Positions 1 to 8,300 of a stretch of 18,906 nucleotides of DNA are shown here, piece by piece. The translations under genes were made by a program, and so were the position numbers. The notes under the pieces are model-generated. The model did not search any database. It was not told the DNA's origin and saw only the letters and a list, made by a program, of their open reading frames with translations. How positions within the stretch are numbered: position 1 is the first letter of the stretch; each line of letters opens with the position of its first letter. Source of the DNA: Entamoeba invadens IP1 (lineage: Eukaryota > Evosea > Mastigamoebida > Endamoebidae); assembly GCF_000330505.1 (NCBI RefSeq), contig NW_004440269.1:129409-148314 (forward strand), read 5' to 3'.

Positions 1-3000
1 AAACAACCAACTTTGAGTGACAGAGCAGCGTCCAACAACGTGTTTTTGTCGGTCCCTCTCACGAGAATCTCACCTCCAAATTTTGTTCTCATAAATGGCA
101 AAAAGAGTTTGGGGTGAAGCAAGAGAATTTCAGAAGGAGAAACAACAACAGAGATGTTGAGTGGTAAAATTTCTTCTTTTACAGGGATGTCTAACTCGAC
201 ACCCACAACATCTTTAATGGTGGTCAGTTCCTCGACAACTCTTTTGACCAAGAAAATATCACCAAGCGACAGTACAAAGTCTCCAAATTTTGCAAGCACT
301 TTACCACTCACAAGTGACTGCAAATTGCACGAAAGATTACACCCAGAGACTATTGGCATTTTGTCCGCGTCCACAATTTCCCCATTTTTAGCACATCCAG
401 TAAACATATCACATGAAACGTTGCACACCACCGAGTTTGCGAGAACAATGTTAATATTCGTTTCCGCCAACAGAAATGGGGATGTTTCAGTATCTTCAAC
501 GACGACACCAACTCGAAGGGGAATGTTCAACAAAACGTTTTTTGTGACAATTTCAACTTTCGCGGCCTCAGAAAATAATGGTACCTGTATTCGTTTGTCT
601 TTATCCCGTTGTTGGATGTATTGCAGTGAATACATGGAAGTGTTTCTATACAAAACAGTGTCCGATGATAATATCTTTTCTCGGATTAAATAGTCGATGA
701 TGAAAATTATCTGTGTTTCGTTCATCCCATAGCTCAAGCCAATTTTCTCGACAATACGCGTTGCCTTTATTTTAGGGATTTCAAGGACAAGTCCGGACAC
801 CAACCTCTTGCGAATCACTTGAATGTCTTCGTTGGTGAATTCGGTGAGGGAGTCTTCAGAACACTCTGATGATTGTATCGAGTTTCTCTCGATGCCTGTG
901 AATAAATATACAATATCAACAACTTTAAGAGACACCATAGACTGTGACGTACTTTGTGGAACAGGTGTGCCAATTTCGTGTGGTGTTTCCGATTGCGTGA
1001 CTGATGAATTTGGCGAAGAAAAGAAGTGAAATTCGCTTTTGATCTGTTCAATTTCTTTGTGCGGAATAGTCGGCAGTATTTTCATTATAGTTTTAACAAC
1101 AGAAACAACGAATTTTGGAAATATGTAGACATTCATTTGTGAGAAATTAATGTTTAATTCGCTTCCAATTTGTTCCAATTCAAAAAACGTTCCTGTAGAA
1201 TTGACAACCGAGGTGAATAGTTTGCTGTGTTGTGTCAGGTCTTTTACCAAACATTTTTGTAACGAGCATTTCAATTGTGGTTCTGTGTTTAAATTGAATT
1301 CTTCAAACAATACAGAGACAAGCGGATTTGGATCATAAATTTCTAACAACACTTTGGGGATGAAAACTTTGGTTTTTGTCTTCTTTTGTGTCAATGTATT
1401 CAAATCGAATTGTGAAACAAAATTCGCAATTCGCTCTTTGATCTTTGTGACCTTCTCAACACCAAGTTGCTGCATAAAATTGGTCGCGATCTGTGTGAGT
1501 ACCCCAAACTCCACGCTGTTTATTGAACTCAGTATTGGGCTCGATGACAATTCAACAAAATTAAAGTCGTTGTCATCATTGTTTTCAACAGAAAGTGTGA
1601 TATTCTCGATGTTCAAAATATCCGAGAAATTGGTGTGTATCTTCGCATTTTTCAGCTGTACAATATGTTTAAGTGTATTTTCGAAAATGGGTGTAGATTC
1701 AATCGAGTCAAACATACACACAACCTTCCCTTCATTTTCAATAACAAACGTCGGTGCTCCAATTTTGGCTTCAACAAGAGTCTTCTTTGCTTTGATGTTC
1801 TTTGGGATTTCAATTTTGGGGAGATTTCCAATGAGTCTTTGAAAGTCAATATTCCACAAATCCGGTTCGTTGATCCCATCGAGCACTTTCCCAATGAAAT
1901 CCGGTCGTAGTGTAAACGTGAAAGGTTCCGACAAGACAGACAAGTAGGTAACCTCTTCATTTTGTTGCATTGAAATATATAGAAATTTGGTTCCATTCGG
2001 CACAATACATTCATTGACGTTAATACTTTCGATCCCAAAGCTGCACTCAACAAATTGATCAATTTTGAAATCAACAGACACATTTTTAACTGCTGCAGAC
2101 AACTCACAGTACTTCAAATTAAGGCTTTGGATATTTACCTTATTCACCGAAAAAAATTCCGCTGCTTTCTTCGCATTTTTTAAGTTAGAAAATTTGAGTG
2201 GGAACTTCAACAAAGACAACGCCGAGACTTCCAAACAGAACGACACAACTTGACATAAAAACGTTGCTGGTAGATCGAAATACACGTCGCCAATTTTAAT
2301 TTCATTTTCAAGTCCACTGACCAACTCCTCGTTTTTAGAAACGATCATTTGAACACTTAAAAATTTCTCGCTTGTCTTCAGAATGTTATGTTCTCCATGA
2401 AACCCTTTGATGGTGTCAAGACTTATTTGCAATAAGGTGTAGTGTTGGAATAAGACAAAAGTGACTCCAATCTGATGCAGAGTCGTCCTCAGTAAACTTT
2501 CGTTATTCCCATCATATAGTTCCAACTCAAAGTTCTGAAGCTCGACAATACATTCAAACACCCGTTTCCCTCCTGTCACTAATTTGGTCACTTGAACTTT
2601 GTGTAAATCATTCTTGCTGAACGCCCTATCGGGTCGGCAAATGACTTGTTTCTCGTTTTCGGCTTCATCAAAAATAATTTCTTCGTCTTCGTCAAACGCA
2701 TCGTTTTCAATTACGGTTGTGTCATTGGTGTTAAAAAATCCATCCAACAACTGAAGTACATTCTTTATGGTATCCATTCCCATACTCACTTTGACTGGTA
2801 ACATTTTGACGTACATCTTCGCAAGCGCGTCGTCGTAATTTTCGGCGATTTCGATTGTTGTATTTCCCTCAATTTTATTCTGAAACGCCCCGTCGGAGAT
2901 TCGCAGATTGAATGGAACAGAAATTTCATTTTTCACACTTGAGACTTTGATTGGAGCAGTGGAGACTTTAATCTCGTTGGTATCAACTAACACAGAAAAT

Positions 3001-4505
3001 GAGATGTCATCCGTCTCGATTTCTATACCCACATTTGGTGGTCTTTTCTCGTAGACGTTTTCAGGTATAATCCATTCCAACACCTCGTTCATTTGCATTG
3101 TTTGGAAGTCGATGATATTCATCAAGTCTTCCTTGTCGATTTTCAACAAATTGATGCAATTCTTCAAATCGTTGTTCTCAACACGCAGCCCGATTTTACT
3201 TGCTTTGAGCACCATCAGAATATCCGTCTCACAGTTTGGATCAAACTTGAAGTCAAATTTGACACTCTCAATTTTCTCATTCATTATCACAACGTTTTTA
3301 ATTTCGCTCCGAATTTTAAAAAGTCCTTCCCGTACATTTCCTCTCCACATCACACTCTCGACTTTGGTCCTTCCAATTCCATCAAACGAAAAATTGAGCT
3401 CAGTGACTCTCCCCGACATCTCACCTTTCCCATCTTTTTTCCCTAACAATTCGGGATCAACTGTGTTATACAACACTTCGAGTTCTTCGGGTTTGAGTGA
3501 CACCCGGTTTCTAAACGCGTCTAAGAATGAAGAACTCTTATTCAACTCCTCTTCTGCATTCAATCTCAGCGTTGCTAACTTTCTTAAATAAGCTATTTCT
3601 TTAGATGTCAGTCTTTCTTCGATGACTTCCATTGTTTTCGTTTGTTCAGGTTTGATGGGACGCCCCATCAAGATGTCCACGTAATTCGAGACGTACCGAT
3701 TTTTGATTTTGTCGACAAGGTTCTTCCTGAACAGTGTGTGGGTATACTTTATTCGCGTCGCTTCAAACGCAAATTTCCACCACTTCTTTGGCTCCTGCTT
3801 GGGGGAAGAGATCGGCCGAATCCCCAAGTATTTGATTTGTTGTGAATAATGCCCAAAGTGTGATAACATCCGCATTAGGGCCAAGTACCCTAGTCGTGTG
3901 AATGTGACGTCGACTTGTGGTATAGCAACCGCCATTGTTGAGAGTTTCACGGAGACGTTTGGAACAGTAAACAACAACGTTGGTTTTTTCATTTCCCTGT
4001 TTCTATGAAGCAGTGATGTGTTCACTATCACTAGAAGACCATTTTTCATAATAATTTTCTCGAATTTCAGCATAATGACATTACCATTGTCAACGTACTC
4101 AAAATCGATATTCGATATGAATAACTCGACTCCACTCATCACATCGGAGTTTTCATTTTCTTTGTATTTCTTGAGATACTTCTCCTTAAGCCTTTGAATA
4201 CTAACATCAGCCTTTTCATTCACAAAAATGCGTTGGGGGCCACACGAGACTTTGACTTGATCCACGTTGACCATCAAATGAAACGGTGAAAGACTGTTCA
4301 CTACTATGGAGACTTCTCCCACCTCTCCTTTGTTGATTTTAATAGGTAAATTGAACGAATAAAATGCGTCTCCTCTGACTCGCAGATTCGTCAACTTCGC
4401 ACTCCAATTCATGAAACTGATTTTCAATTGATTAGCTCCAAGTCCATCAATATAGTCTCCAAGTAAATGCCTGATTATTCGAACAACAATCCCTTCTGTG
4501 ATCAT
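1..4505 (-). CDS. VPS13: VPS13-family bridge-like lipid transfer protein (N-terminal 1501 codons, C-terminus outside window)
   Basis: One frame stays open without a stop or intron from the ATG at 4505-4503 to the left edge, giving 1501 complete codons. The N-terminus (MITEGIVVRIIRHLLGDYID, then a GLGANQLKIS stretch) is a typical chorein domain, residues 1 to about 110. At about residue 240 a KKWWKFAFEA segment followed by a VDILMGRPIKPEQ region matches the conserved block after chorein in VPS13, which separates it from ATG2. The rest, as far as visible, is beta-strand-rich with acidic stretches, as expected of the repeating-groove rod. Known for the family: it moves phospholipids between membranes at contact sites. 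The VAB, WD40-like, ATG2_C and PH-like C-terminal parts would lie beyond the left edge; family members are usually over 3000 residues. Start choice: an in-frame TGA lies at 4565-4563, and this is the first ATG after it, which fits the chorein start. The upstream neighbour is a hAT element 470 bp away. Confidence 0.93.
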   Translation of the reverse strand, partial: MITEGIVVRIIRHLLGDYIDGLGANQLKISFMNWSAKLTNLRVRGDAFYSFNLPIKINKGEVGEVSIVVNSLSPFHLMVNVDQVKVSCGPQRIFVNEKADVSIQRLKEKYLKKYKENENSDVMSGVELFISNIDFEYVDNGNVIMLKFEKIIMKNGLLVIVNTSLLHRNREMKKPTLLFTVPNVSVKLSTMAVAIPQVDVTFTRLGYLALMRMLSHFGHYSQQIKYLGIRPISSPKQEPKKWWKFAFEATRIKYTHTLFRKNLVDKIKNRYVSNYVDILMGRPIKPEQTKTMEVIEERLTSKEIAYLRKLATLRLNAEEELNKSSSFLDAFRNRVSLKPEELEVLYNTVDPELLGKKDGKGEMSGRVTELNFSFDGIGRTKVESVMWRGNVREGLFKIRSEIKNVVIMNEKIESVKFDFKFDPNCETDILMVLKASKIGLRVENNDLKNCINLLKIDKEDLMNIIDFQTMQMNEVLEWIIPENVYEKRPPNVGIEIETDDISFSVLVDTNEIKVSTAPIKVSSVKNEISVPFNLRISDGAFQNKIEGNTTIEIAENYDDALAKMYVKMLPVKVSMGMDTIKNVLQLLDGFFNTNDTTVIENDAFDEDEEIIFDEAENEKQVICRPDRAFSKNDLHKVQVTKLVTGGKRVFECIVELQNFELELYDGNNESLLRTTLHQIGVTFVLFQHYTLLQISLDTIKGFHGEHNILKTSEKFLSVQMIVSKNEELVSGLENEIKIGDVYFDLPATFLCQVVSFCLEVSALSLLKFPLKFSNLKNAKKAAEFFSVNKVNIQSLNLKYCELSAAVKNVSVDFKIDQFVECSFGIESINVNECIVPNGTKFLYISMQQNEEVTYLSVLSEPFTFTLRPDFIGKVLDGINEPDLWNIDFQRLIGNLPKIEIPKNIKAKKTLVEAKIGAPTFVIENEGKVVCMFDSIESTPIFENTLKHIVQLKNAKIHTNFSDILNIENITLSVENNDDNDFNFVELSSSPILSSINSVEFGVLTQIATNFMQQLGVEKVTKIKERIANFVSQFDLNTLTQKKTKTKVFIPKVLLEIYDPNPLVSVLFEEFNLNTEPQLKCSLQKCLVKDLTQHSKLFTSVVNSTGTFFELEQIGSELNINFSQMNVYIFPKFVVSVVKTIMKILPTIPHKEIEQIKSEFHFFSSPNSSVTQSETPHEIGTPVPQSTSQSMVSLKVVDIVYLFTGIERNSIQSSECSEDSLTEFTNEDIQVIRKRLVSGLVLEIPKIKATRIVEKIGLSYGMNETQIIFIIDYLIREKILSSDTVLYRNTSMYSLQYIQQRDKDKRIQVPLFSEAAKVEIVTKNVLLNIPLRVGVVVEDTETSPFLLAETNINIVLANSVVCNVSCDMFTGCAKNGEIVDADKMPIVSGCNLSCNLQSLVSGKVLAKFGDFVLSLGDIFLVKRVVEELTTIKDVVGVELDIPVKEEILPLNISVVVSPSEILLLHPKLFLPFMRTKFGGEILVRGTDKNTLLDAALSLKVGC

Positions 4506-4975
4506 CACGTCGGACACTTTTCTGGAACTAAGCAGTTTCAAGTGGTATTCTGGCGGTTCATTTCAAATCGAATTCAGTCGTTACAATTTGAGGTTTGGAA
4601 ACTATTATTTTTAATTATTTAACTAGAGTTTTAATTCATCATCACGATTGAAGAACAACCTGTTTTTCCATGAAAACTGCTGGAAAAAAGTGGTTTAATT
4701 TCCTATTCAATTAGAAATTGTATGCGTGTTGAATAATTTCTGTAATTAAAATGATAGTTTTTAATATCTATTAATCACAGCACCTATTTAGTAATAGTTA
4801 AATATACTATACTCTAGTTCACAAAAATCCAATTTCTATTTTTCATTGAAACCCATTTTAGTCTGGACGTTAAGAATAAGAAAATGTTCTATTAATTGGG
4901 TACAAAGTTTGTTATTCTAAAAACTACTATGAAATATTAGTATATTCATACAAATATTAGTATATTATTTATTAT
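4506..4975. other. AT-rich spacer upstream of VPS13
   Basis: This non-coding stretch lies between the VPS13 start and the left end of the hAT transposon, and presumably carries the VPS13 promoter. I see no confident promoter element. Near the transposon it holds two direct copies of AAATATTAGTATATT (4932-4946 and 4952-4966) in a 20-bp period. No gene or RNA is supported here. Confidence 0.6.
4932..4966. repeat. Two direct 15-bp repeats next to the transposon
   Basis: AAATATTAGTATATT occurs perfectly at 4932-4946 and 4952-4966, a 20-bp period that ends 9 bp before the transposon's left end. In DNA this AT-rich a short repeat can arise by chance or slippage. I infer no function. Confidence 0.6.
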
Positions 4976-5016
4976 CAGGGCTATCAAGGAATTGGACCTA
5001 ATCTGGAAGTTAAGAA
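4976..5016 (+). repeat. Left terminal inverted repeat of the hAT element
   Basis: Starts CAGGGCTATCAAGGAATT and ends TAATCTGGAAGTTAAGAA. It pairs with 8155-8192 and carries 3 extra bases and two mismatches in the middle. The transposase would bind here and cut at the C of CAGGG. Confidence 0.92.
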
Positions 5017-5563
5017 AAAAAAGAGGGAAAAAACTCTTGTTTTTCAAGTTTTGATTGATTTGTTCAGAAAAAAATCGCTGTTTTATTGAAATAAATAATC
5101 TCATTTTTTTCCGAAAAAAATGAACCACATAAAGGCAAATTCAAAAAAAAGAAAAATTTATCGTTTTTTGTTCTACTAATTAAATGGTTGGATAATGGGT
5201 TTTTGGCTTTCTATTGCAGTTAAATAATTATCAATTGAACCCCGAAATTTAAGTTAAAAAATACTTATATAATTCAAATATTTTTCTATTAGTTATTGAT
5301 AATATTATCTATTATAATTAATTGTGATTAAGAAACAACCTTATCGGAAACCAATTATAAAATTTTAAGAACTTTACTTGCTTTTTTAGTTTAATTATTT
5401 CCGATATATTTTGAATATTTATGTCTGTTGTTTTTGAAAAGAACAAAGACTTTTTGGAAAAAAATCTTGGACATAACATTTATCACACAACAAAAGAATT
5501 ATCTAAGTTTTTTTTTCAAAACAAGTTAATCTTTCATCGACAAATTCATATTTCAAAACGACA

Positions 5564-6155
5564 ATGGACAACCCCAAGAAAACAAGAGATGTAATGAAAA
5601 GACGAGAAAAAAATATAACAAAGAACATCAATAAACATGCAACAATCCCAGTGTACTTCAAGTCGAGGAAAACGATTTACTATTGTCCGTTTTGTTCCAG
5701 GTGTTTTTTGGATCAATGTAATACAACTCATTATTTAAAATGTTCTAAATACTCAGTACAAAAATTTAATTTAATGCAGGAGGATTTGAAAGAAGAAAGA
5801 CTCAATATATAAAAGAGGCTCAAAGTGCTGCAGAAAAGTATATAGAAGAACCTTGCCATCAAAGACCAAGAAAGGGAAGCAAGAAGCAACTTGATTTTGA
5901 CGTTGAAAATGAAATGGAAGATGACAATACAGTGATTGGGGAAATGAACCTTGAAACACCTGTGGATGAAGACATGACAACGAACAGTGAACACAATAAT
6001 TGTAGTGAAATGGAAGATGAAAAAATAGAAGGAGAAATAATGATGGAGTGCTCGGACAATATAAGACAAACGATTGAAAAGGAAGTTTATGAGAAGTCTA
6101 AAGCCCCAAATGGGGATTACATAGTAATAGCAAAGGAAATGAAATCAGAAATATG
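5564..6155 (+). pseudogene. hAT transposase N-terminal part (zinc finger plus acidic linker), frameshifted twice
   Basis: An ATG at 5564 opens an 82-codon frame. After a basic stretch it carries a C-x2-C-x11-H-x3-C finger (C41, C44, H56, C60), compatible with the BED-type or C2HC DNA-binding finger usual at hAT transposase N-termini. This frame stops at 5810-5812 within an ATATATAA run. The sequence then reads sensibly one frame back: a helical segment (YIKEAQSAAEKYIEEP), a basic patch (RPRKGSKKQ), then an acidic linker to about 6150. There a second shift of the same direction leads into the catalytic ORF at 6153. Both shifts look like single-base losses. I tested GT..AG introns of the needed phase at both joins and found none convincing. 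Either this copy is inactivated or the assembly has errors here. Confidence 0.75.
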
Positions 6156-8009
6156 CTCGAAGACTGGAACAACTGGAGAAAAAATGATAACTTGGCCGAA
6201 AAGAGTTACATTTTTTCTTCAATTGCTGCTATTGCGGAAAATAAAGGTGGTTTTAGTCAATCACAATGTAAACTGGTGGAACAGCTTGTGGGTTCATTTG
6301 GGACATTATTCTGCGACGAGTTTGATAATATTTGGAAAAGCATCCATATAAGTCATTCTCATTGTCTCAATATTCTTCAACGGTTGAGTAGCAATGAAAC
6401 TGAAATAACAAAACGCCAATTTGATGAGTGTGTCTGCTTTGGTGTTGCCTTTGATACGGCGAAAAAAAATGGTAGTGAAATTTTGGCTCTTGTTTGTAGA
6501 CTTGCGTTCTCAGACAACTCAATAGTCCAAAAGACTCTGATTGTGGCTGAATTTTTTGAGAAGTGCTCTGCGGTAAACATGAAAAATTGGCTACTTGAAG
6601 TTCTTAAGTCTTTCAATGCTCCATTGCTCAAACTGGTTTTTTCAACAACAGATGGGGCCAGTTCAATGATTGGGAAAGAGGGAGGCTTTTCAAAGTTGGT
6701 GTGTGACGCAAAGCTTTTGAACATCATTCAAAGAGAAAGGGAGGAAAAACAAAAGAATAGTGATTATCATCTTCCATTTGATTTAGTCACATTCCCGTTT
6801 TTCACTGTGTATTGTATGTGTCATCGATTGAATATCGCGGAAGGATTTATGTGGGCAACAGGTGACACCGAAGTTTTTCTGTGTTTTTTAAAGTGGCTTT
6901 GCTCTGATATCACAATAACTGCTTGGAAGGCATTTTGGGGAAGAAAGAAAATGGATGTCGCGGCGATTCCAACACTTTCAAACACCAGGTGGTTTTACCA
7001 TCAACTTTTGGTAAAATTTTGCTTTGAAAATTTTGAAAAGATCGAAATTTTTGTGAAGGAACTGGAACTTGAAAATGAAATTGTCGCAACCCTTGTCAAG
7101 CACCACAATGAAAGTAAAGAGAAGAAGAAACAACAAGAAAATAAGAGGAGAAAGGAAAAAATGAACCACTCACAGGACACAACTACATACGACTTCTACT
7201 TCTTCATGAATAAGGAAAGGAAATCTTTTAAAATAAGAGATCCGGCCTTCCTGGCATTCCTGGGTTTTTTCTTCTACTTACTCACTGGGGCTAAGTGCCT
7301 TTGTGATGCTCTTCAAGAGAAGTTTGGCTTATTTGTTGATGAAGTAAATAAAATTGATACATACTTAGATGACCTGAGAAAAAAGAAGGAATTGTGCGAA
7401 AGGGGGGATATTTTACCATTCAAATCGGCTTGCAAATATCTTTATTTTGATTCCCCATTTATTATAAATAGTTGTGAACGTGTCTTGGGAAGTTATCTGG
7501 GAGCATTGGAGCTCCGGTTCTGCAATTGGACCACTGTAAAGCCTGGATCAAAAATCGAAGAGTTGGAAGAAGTCAAAGAAGAATTGGATGAATTTCAAAA
7601 TATCGAACCGCTTTTGGAATCCTTTCTATTTCCAGGGAAATTCCTTTATGACAACATACTGCCTCCCAAGACCTCATTTGACCAGTTGAATGAAGAGCTT
7701 TGTGTACTCCAAAATCTGGTTTGGGAAAATCAAAAGACATTGAAAGAGGCGTTCACTGAACAGGAGAAGAAAAATTTCACGTTATTGGAAGCCATACAGA
7801 TATTTGACAAAGTCGATTTTCCTATTATATCCCAATTGGTCAAAATTATGTTATGTCTCATCCCCACATCTTCCTGCGTCGAATCTGTATTTTCTCATTT
7901 CAAATATTCAAGAAAATCCAATATGAAGGTGGACACGGTTAACACAAGGTTAATTCTGAAGTTGGCGACAAACAGTGTGTCTCGAATGGAACTTGTTTCA
8001 GACCATTGA
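6153..8009 (+). CDS. hAT transposase catalytic region, intact 618-codon ORF
   Basis: This is the catalytic and dimerisation part of a hAT transposase, the nuclease that would excise and reinsert the surrounding element. Visible landmarks: a first acidic residue in FGVAFDTAKKNGSEI (D101); a second in STTDGASSMIG (D167), matching the hAT vtDnasN position; the CMCHRLNIAEG motif (221-231), matching C-x-x-H-x-L-N; NTRW (277-280), matching the conserved TRW; and a C-terminal hATC block with PTSSCVESVFS (571-581) followed by a leucine-rich end with ATN. I could not assign the third catalytic acidic residue with certainty. Between TRW and hATC lies a charged helical stretch (KEKKKQQENKRRKEK) in the insertion domain. 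The ATG at 6153 is probably not the native start, because the reading frame of the N-terminal finger lies upstream in other frames. ORF and TIRs are well preserved, suggesting fairly recent insertion. Confidence 0.9.
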   Translation: MLEDWNNWRKNDNLAEKSYIFSSIAAIAENKGGFSQSQCKLVEQLVGSFGTLFCDEFDNIWKSIHISHSHCLNILQRLSSNETEITKRQFDECVCFGVAFDTAKKNGSEILALVCRLAFSDNSIVQKTLIVAEFFEKCSAVNMKNWLLEVLKSFNAPLLKLVFSTTDGASSMIGKEGGFSKLVCDAKLLNIIQREREEKQKNSDYHLPFDLVTFPFFTVYCMCHRLNIAEGFMWATGDTEVFLCFLKWLCSDITITAWKAFWGRKKMDVAAIPTLSNTRWFYHQLLVKFCFENFEKIEIFVKELELENEIVATLVKHHNESKEKKKQQENKRRKEKMNHSQDTTTYDFYFFMNKERKSFKIRDPAFLAFLGFFFYLLTGAKCLCDALQEKFGLFVDEVNKIDTYLDDLRKKKELCERGDILPFKSACKYLYFDSPFIINSCERVLGSYLGALELRFCNWTTVKPGSKIEELEEVKEELDEFQNIEPLLESFLFPGKFLYDNILPPKTSFDQLNEELCVLQNLVWENQKTLKEAFTEQEKKNFTLLEAIQIFDKVDFPIISQLVKIMLCLIPTSSCVESVFSHFKYSRKSNMKVDTVNTRLILKLATNSVSRMELVSDH

Positions 8010-8154
8010 AGAGCCAACCAAACAATGATTTAATACTATTAATTTACTATTAATTTAATTATTTTTAAACCAATTTCCTTTAAAATGTTTTTCCTTTTTT
8101 TTAATAAACATTTTTCTAAAAAAAATGTTATTCAAATGCCCATTTTTTTCTTGA

Positions 8155-8192
8155 TTCTTAACTTCCAGATTAAAAATTCCTTGATAGCCCTG
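8155..8192 (-). repeat. Right terminal inverted repeat of the hAT element
   Basis: The reverse complement starts CAGGGCTATCAAGGAATT and ends TAATCTGGAAGTTAAGAA, matching 4976-5016 apart from the 3-base indel and two mismatches. It lies about 145 bp after the transposase stop and is followed directly by TTATTAT. Confidence 0.92.
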
Positions 8193-8300
8193 TTATTATG
8201 TTAAATTCTTATTTAAAGATATTAATAGATTATGTTATATATTATTAGTCTTAATAAATACAAATAAAAGAACTAAAACCTTAAACAATGTAAATTGACC

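Larger units (their letters stand above)
4976..8192 (+). mobile_element. Complete hAT-superfamily DNA transposon, 3217 bp
   Basis: The element is bounded by terminal inverted repeats. The left end, 4976-5016, starts CAGGGCTATCAAGGAATT. The right end, 8155-8192, read in reverse complement starts with the same 18 bases. Both arms then continue after a 3-base indel and two mismatches into another 18 identical bases (TAATCTGGAAGTTAAGAA). The CAGGG terminus is typical of hAT. The direct flanks are TTATTAT (4969-4975) and TTATTAT (8193-8199), a 7-bp perfect repeat where hAT normally makes 8 bp. Inside are about 550 bp of AT-rich leader, a transposase split into three frames (5564-8009), and a short AT-rich tail with a 9-bp hairpin (arms 8107-8115 and 8121-8129). 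hAT elements are known in Entamoeba genomes, notably E. invadens and E. moshkovskii. Confidence 0.93.

Noticed and set aside
154..2253. Several plus-strand frames of 60-179 codons over the VPS13 region
   Set aside because: They lie antisense to a continuous VPS13 frame, show no domain and have serine/threonine-rich shadow composition.
3093..3845. Plus-strand frames of 67-159 codons
   Set aside because: Antisense shadows of the conserved VPS13 N-terminal block.
5731..6069. Minus-strand frames with hydrophobic peptides inside the hAT element
   Set aside because: Antisense to the acidic transposase linker; hydrophobicity is the expected mirror of Glu/Asp/Lys codons.
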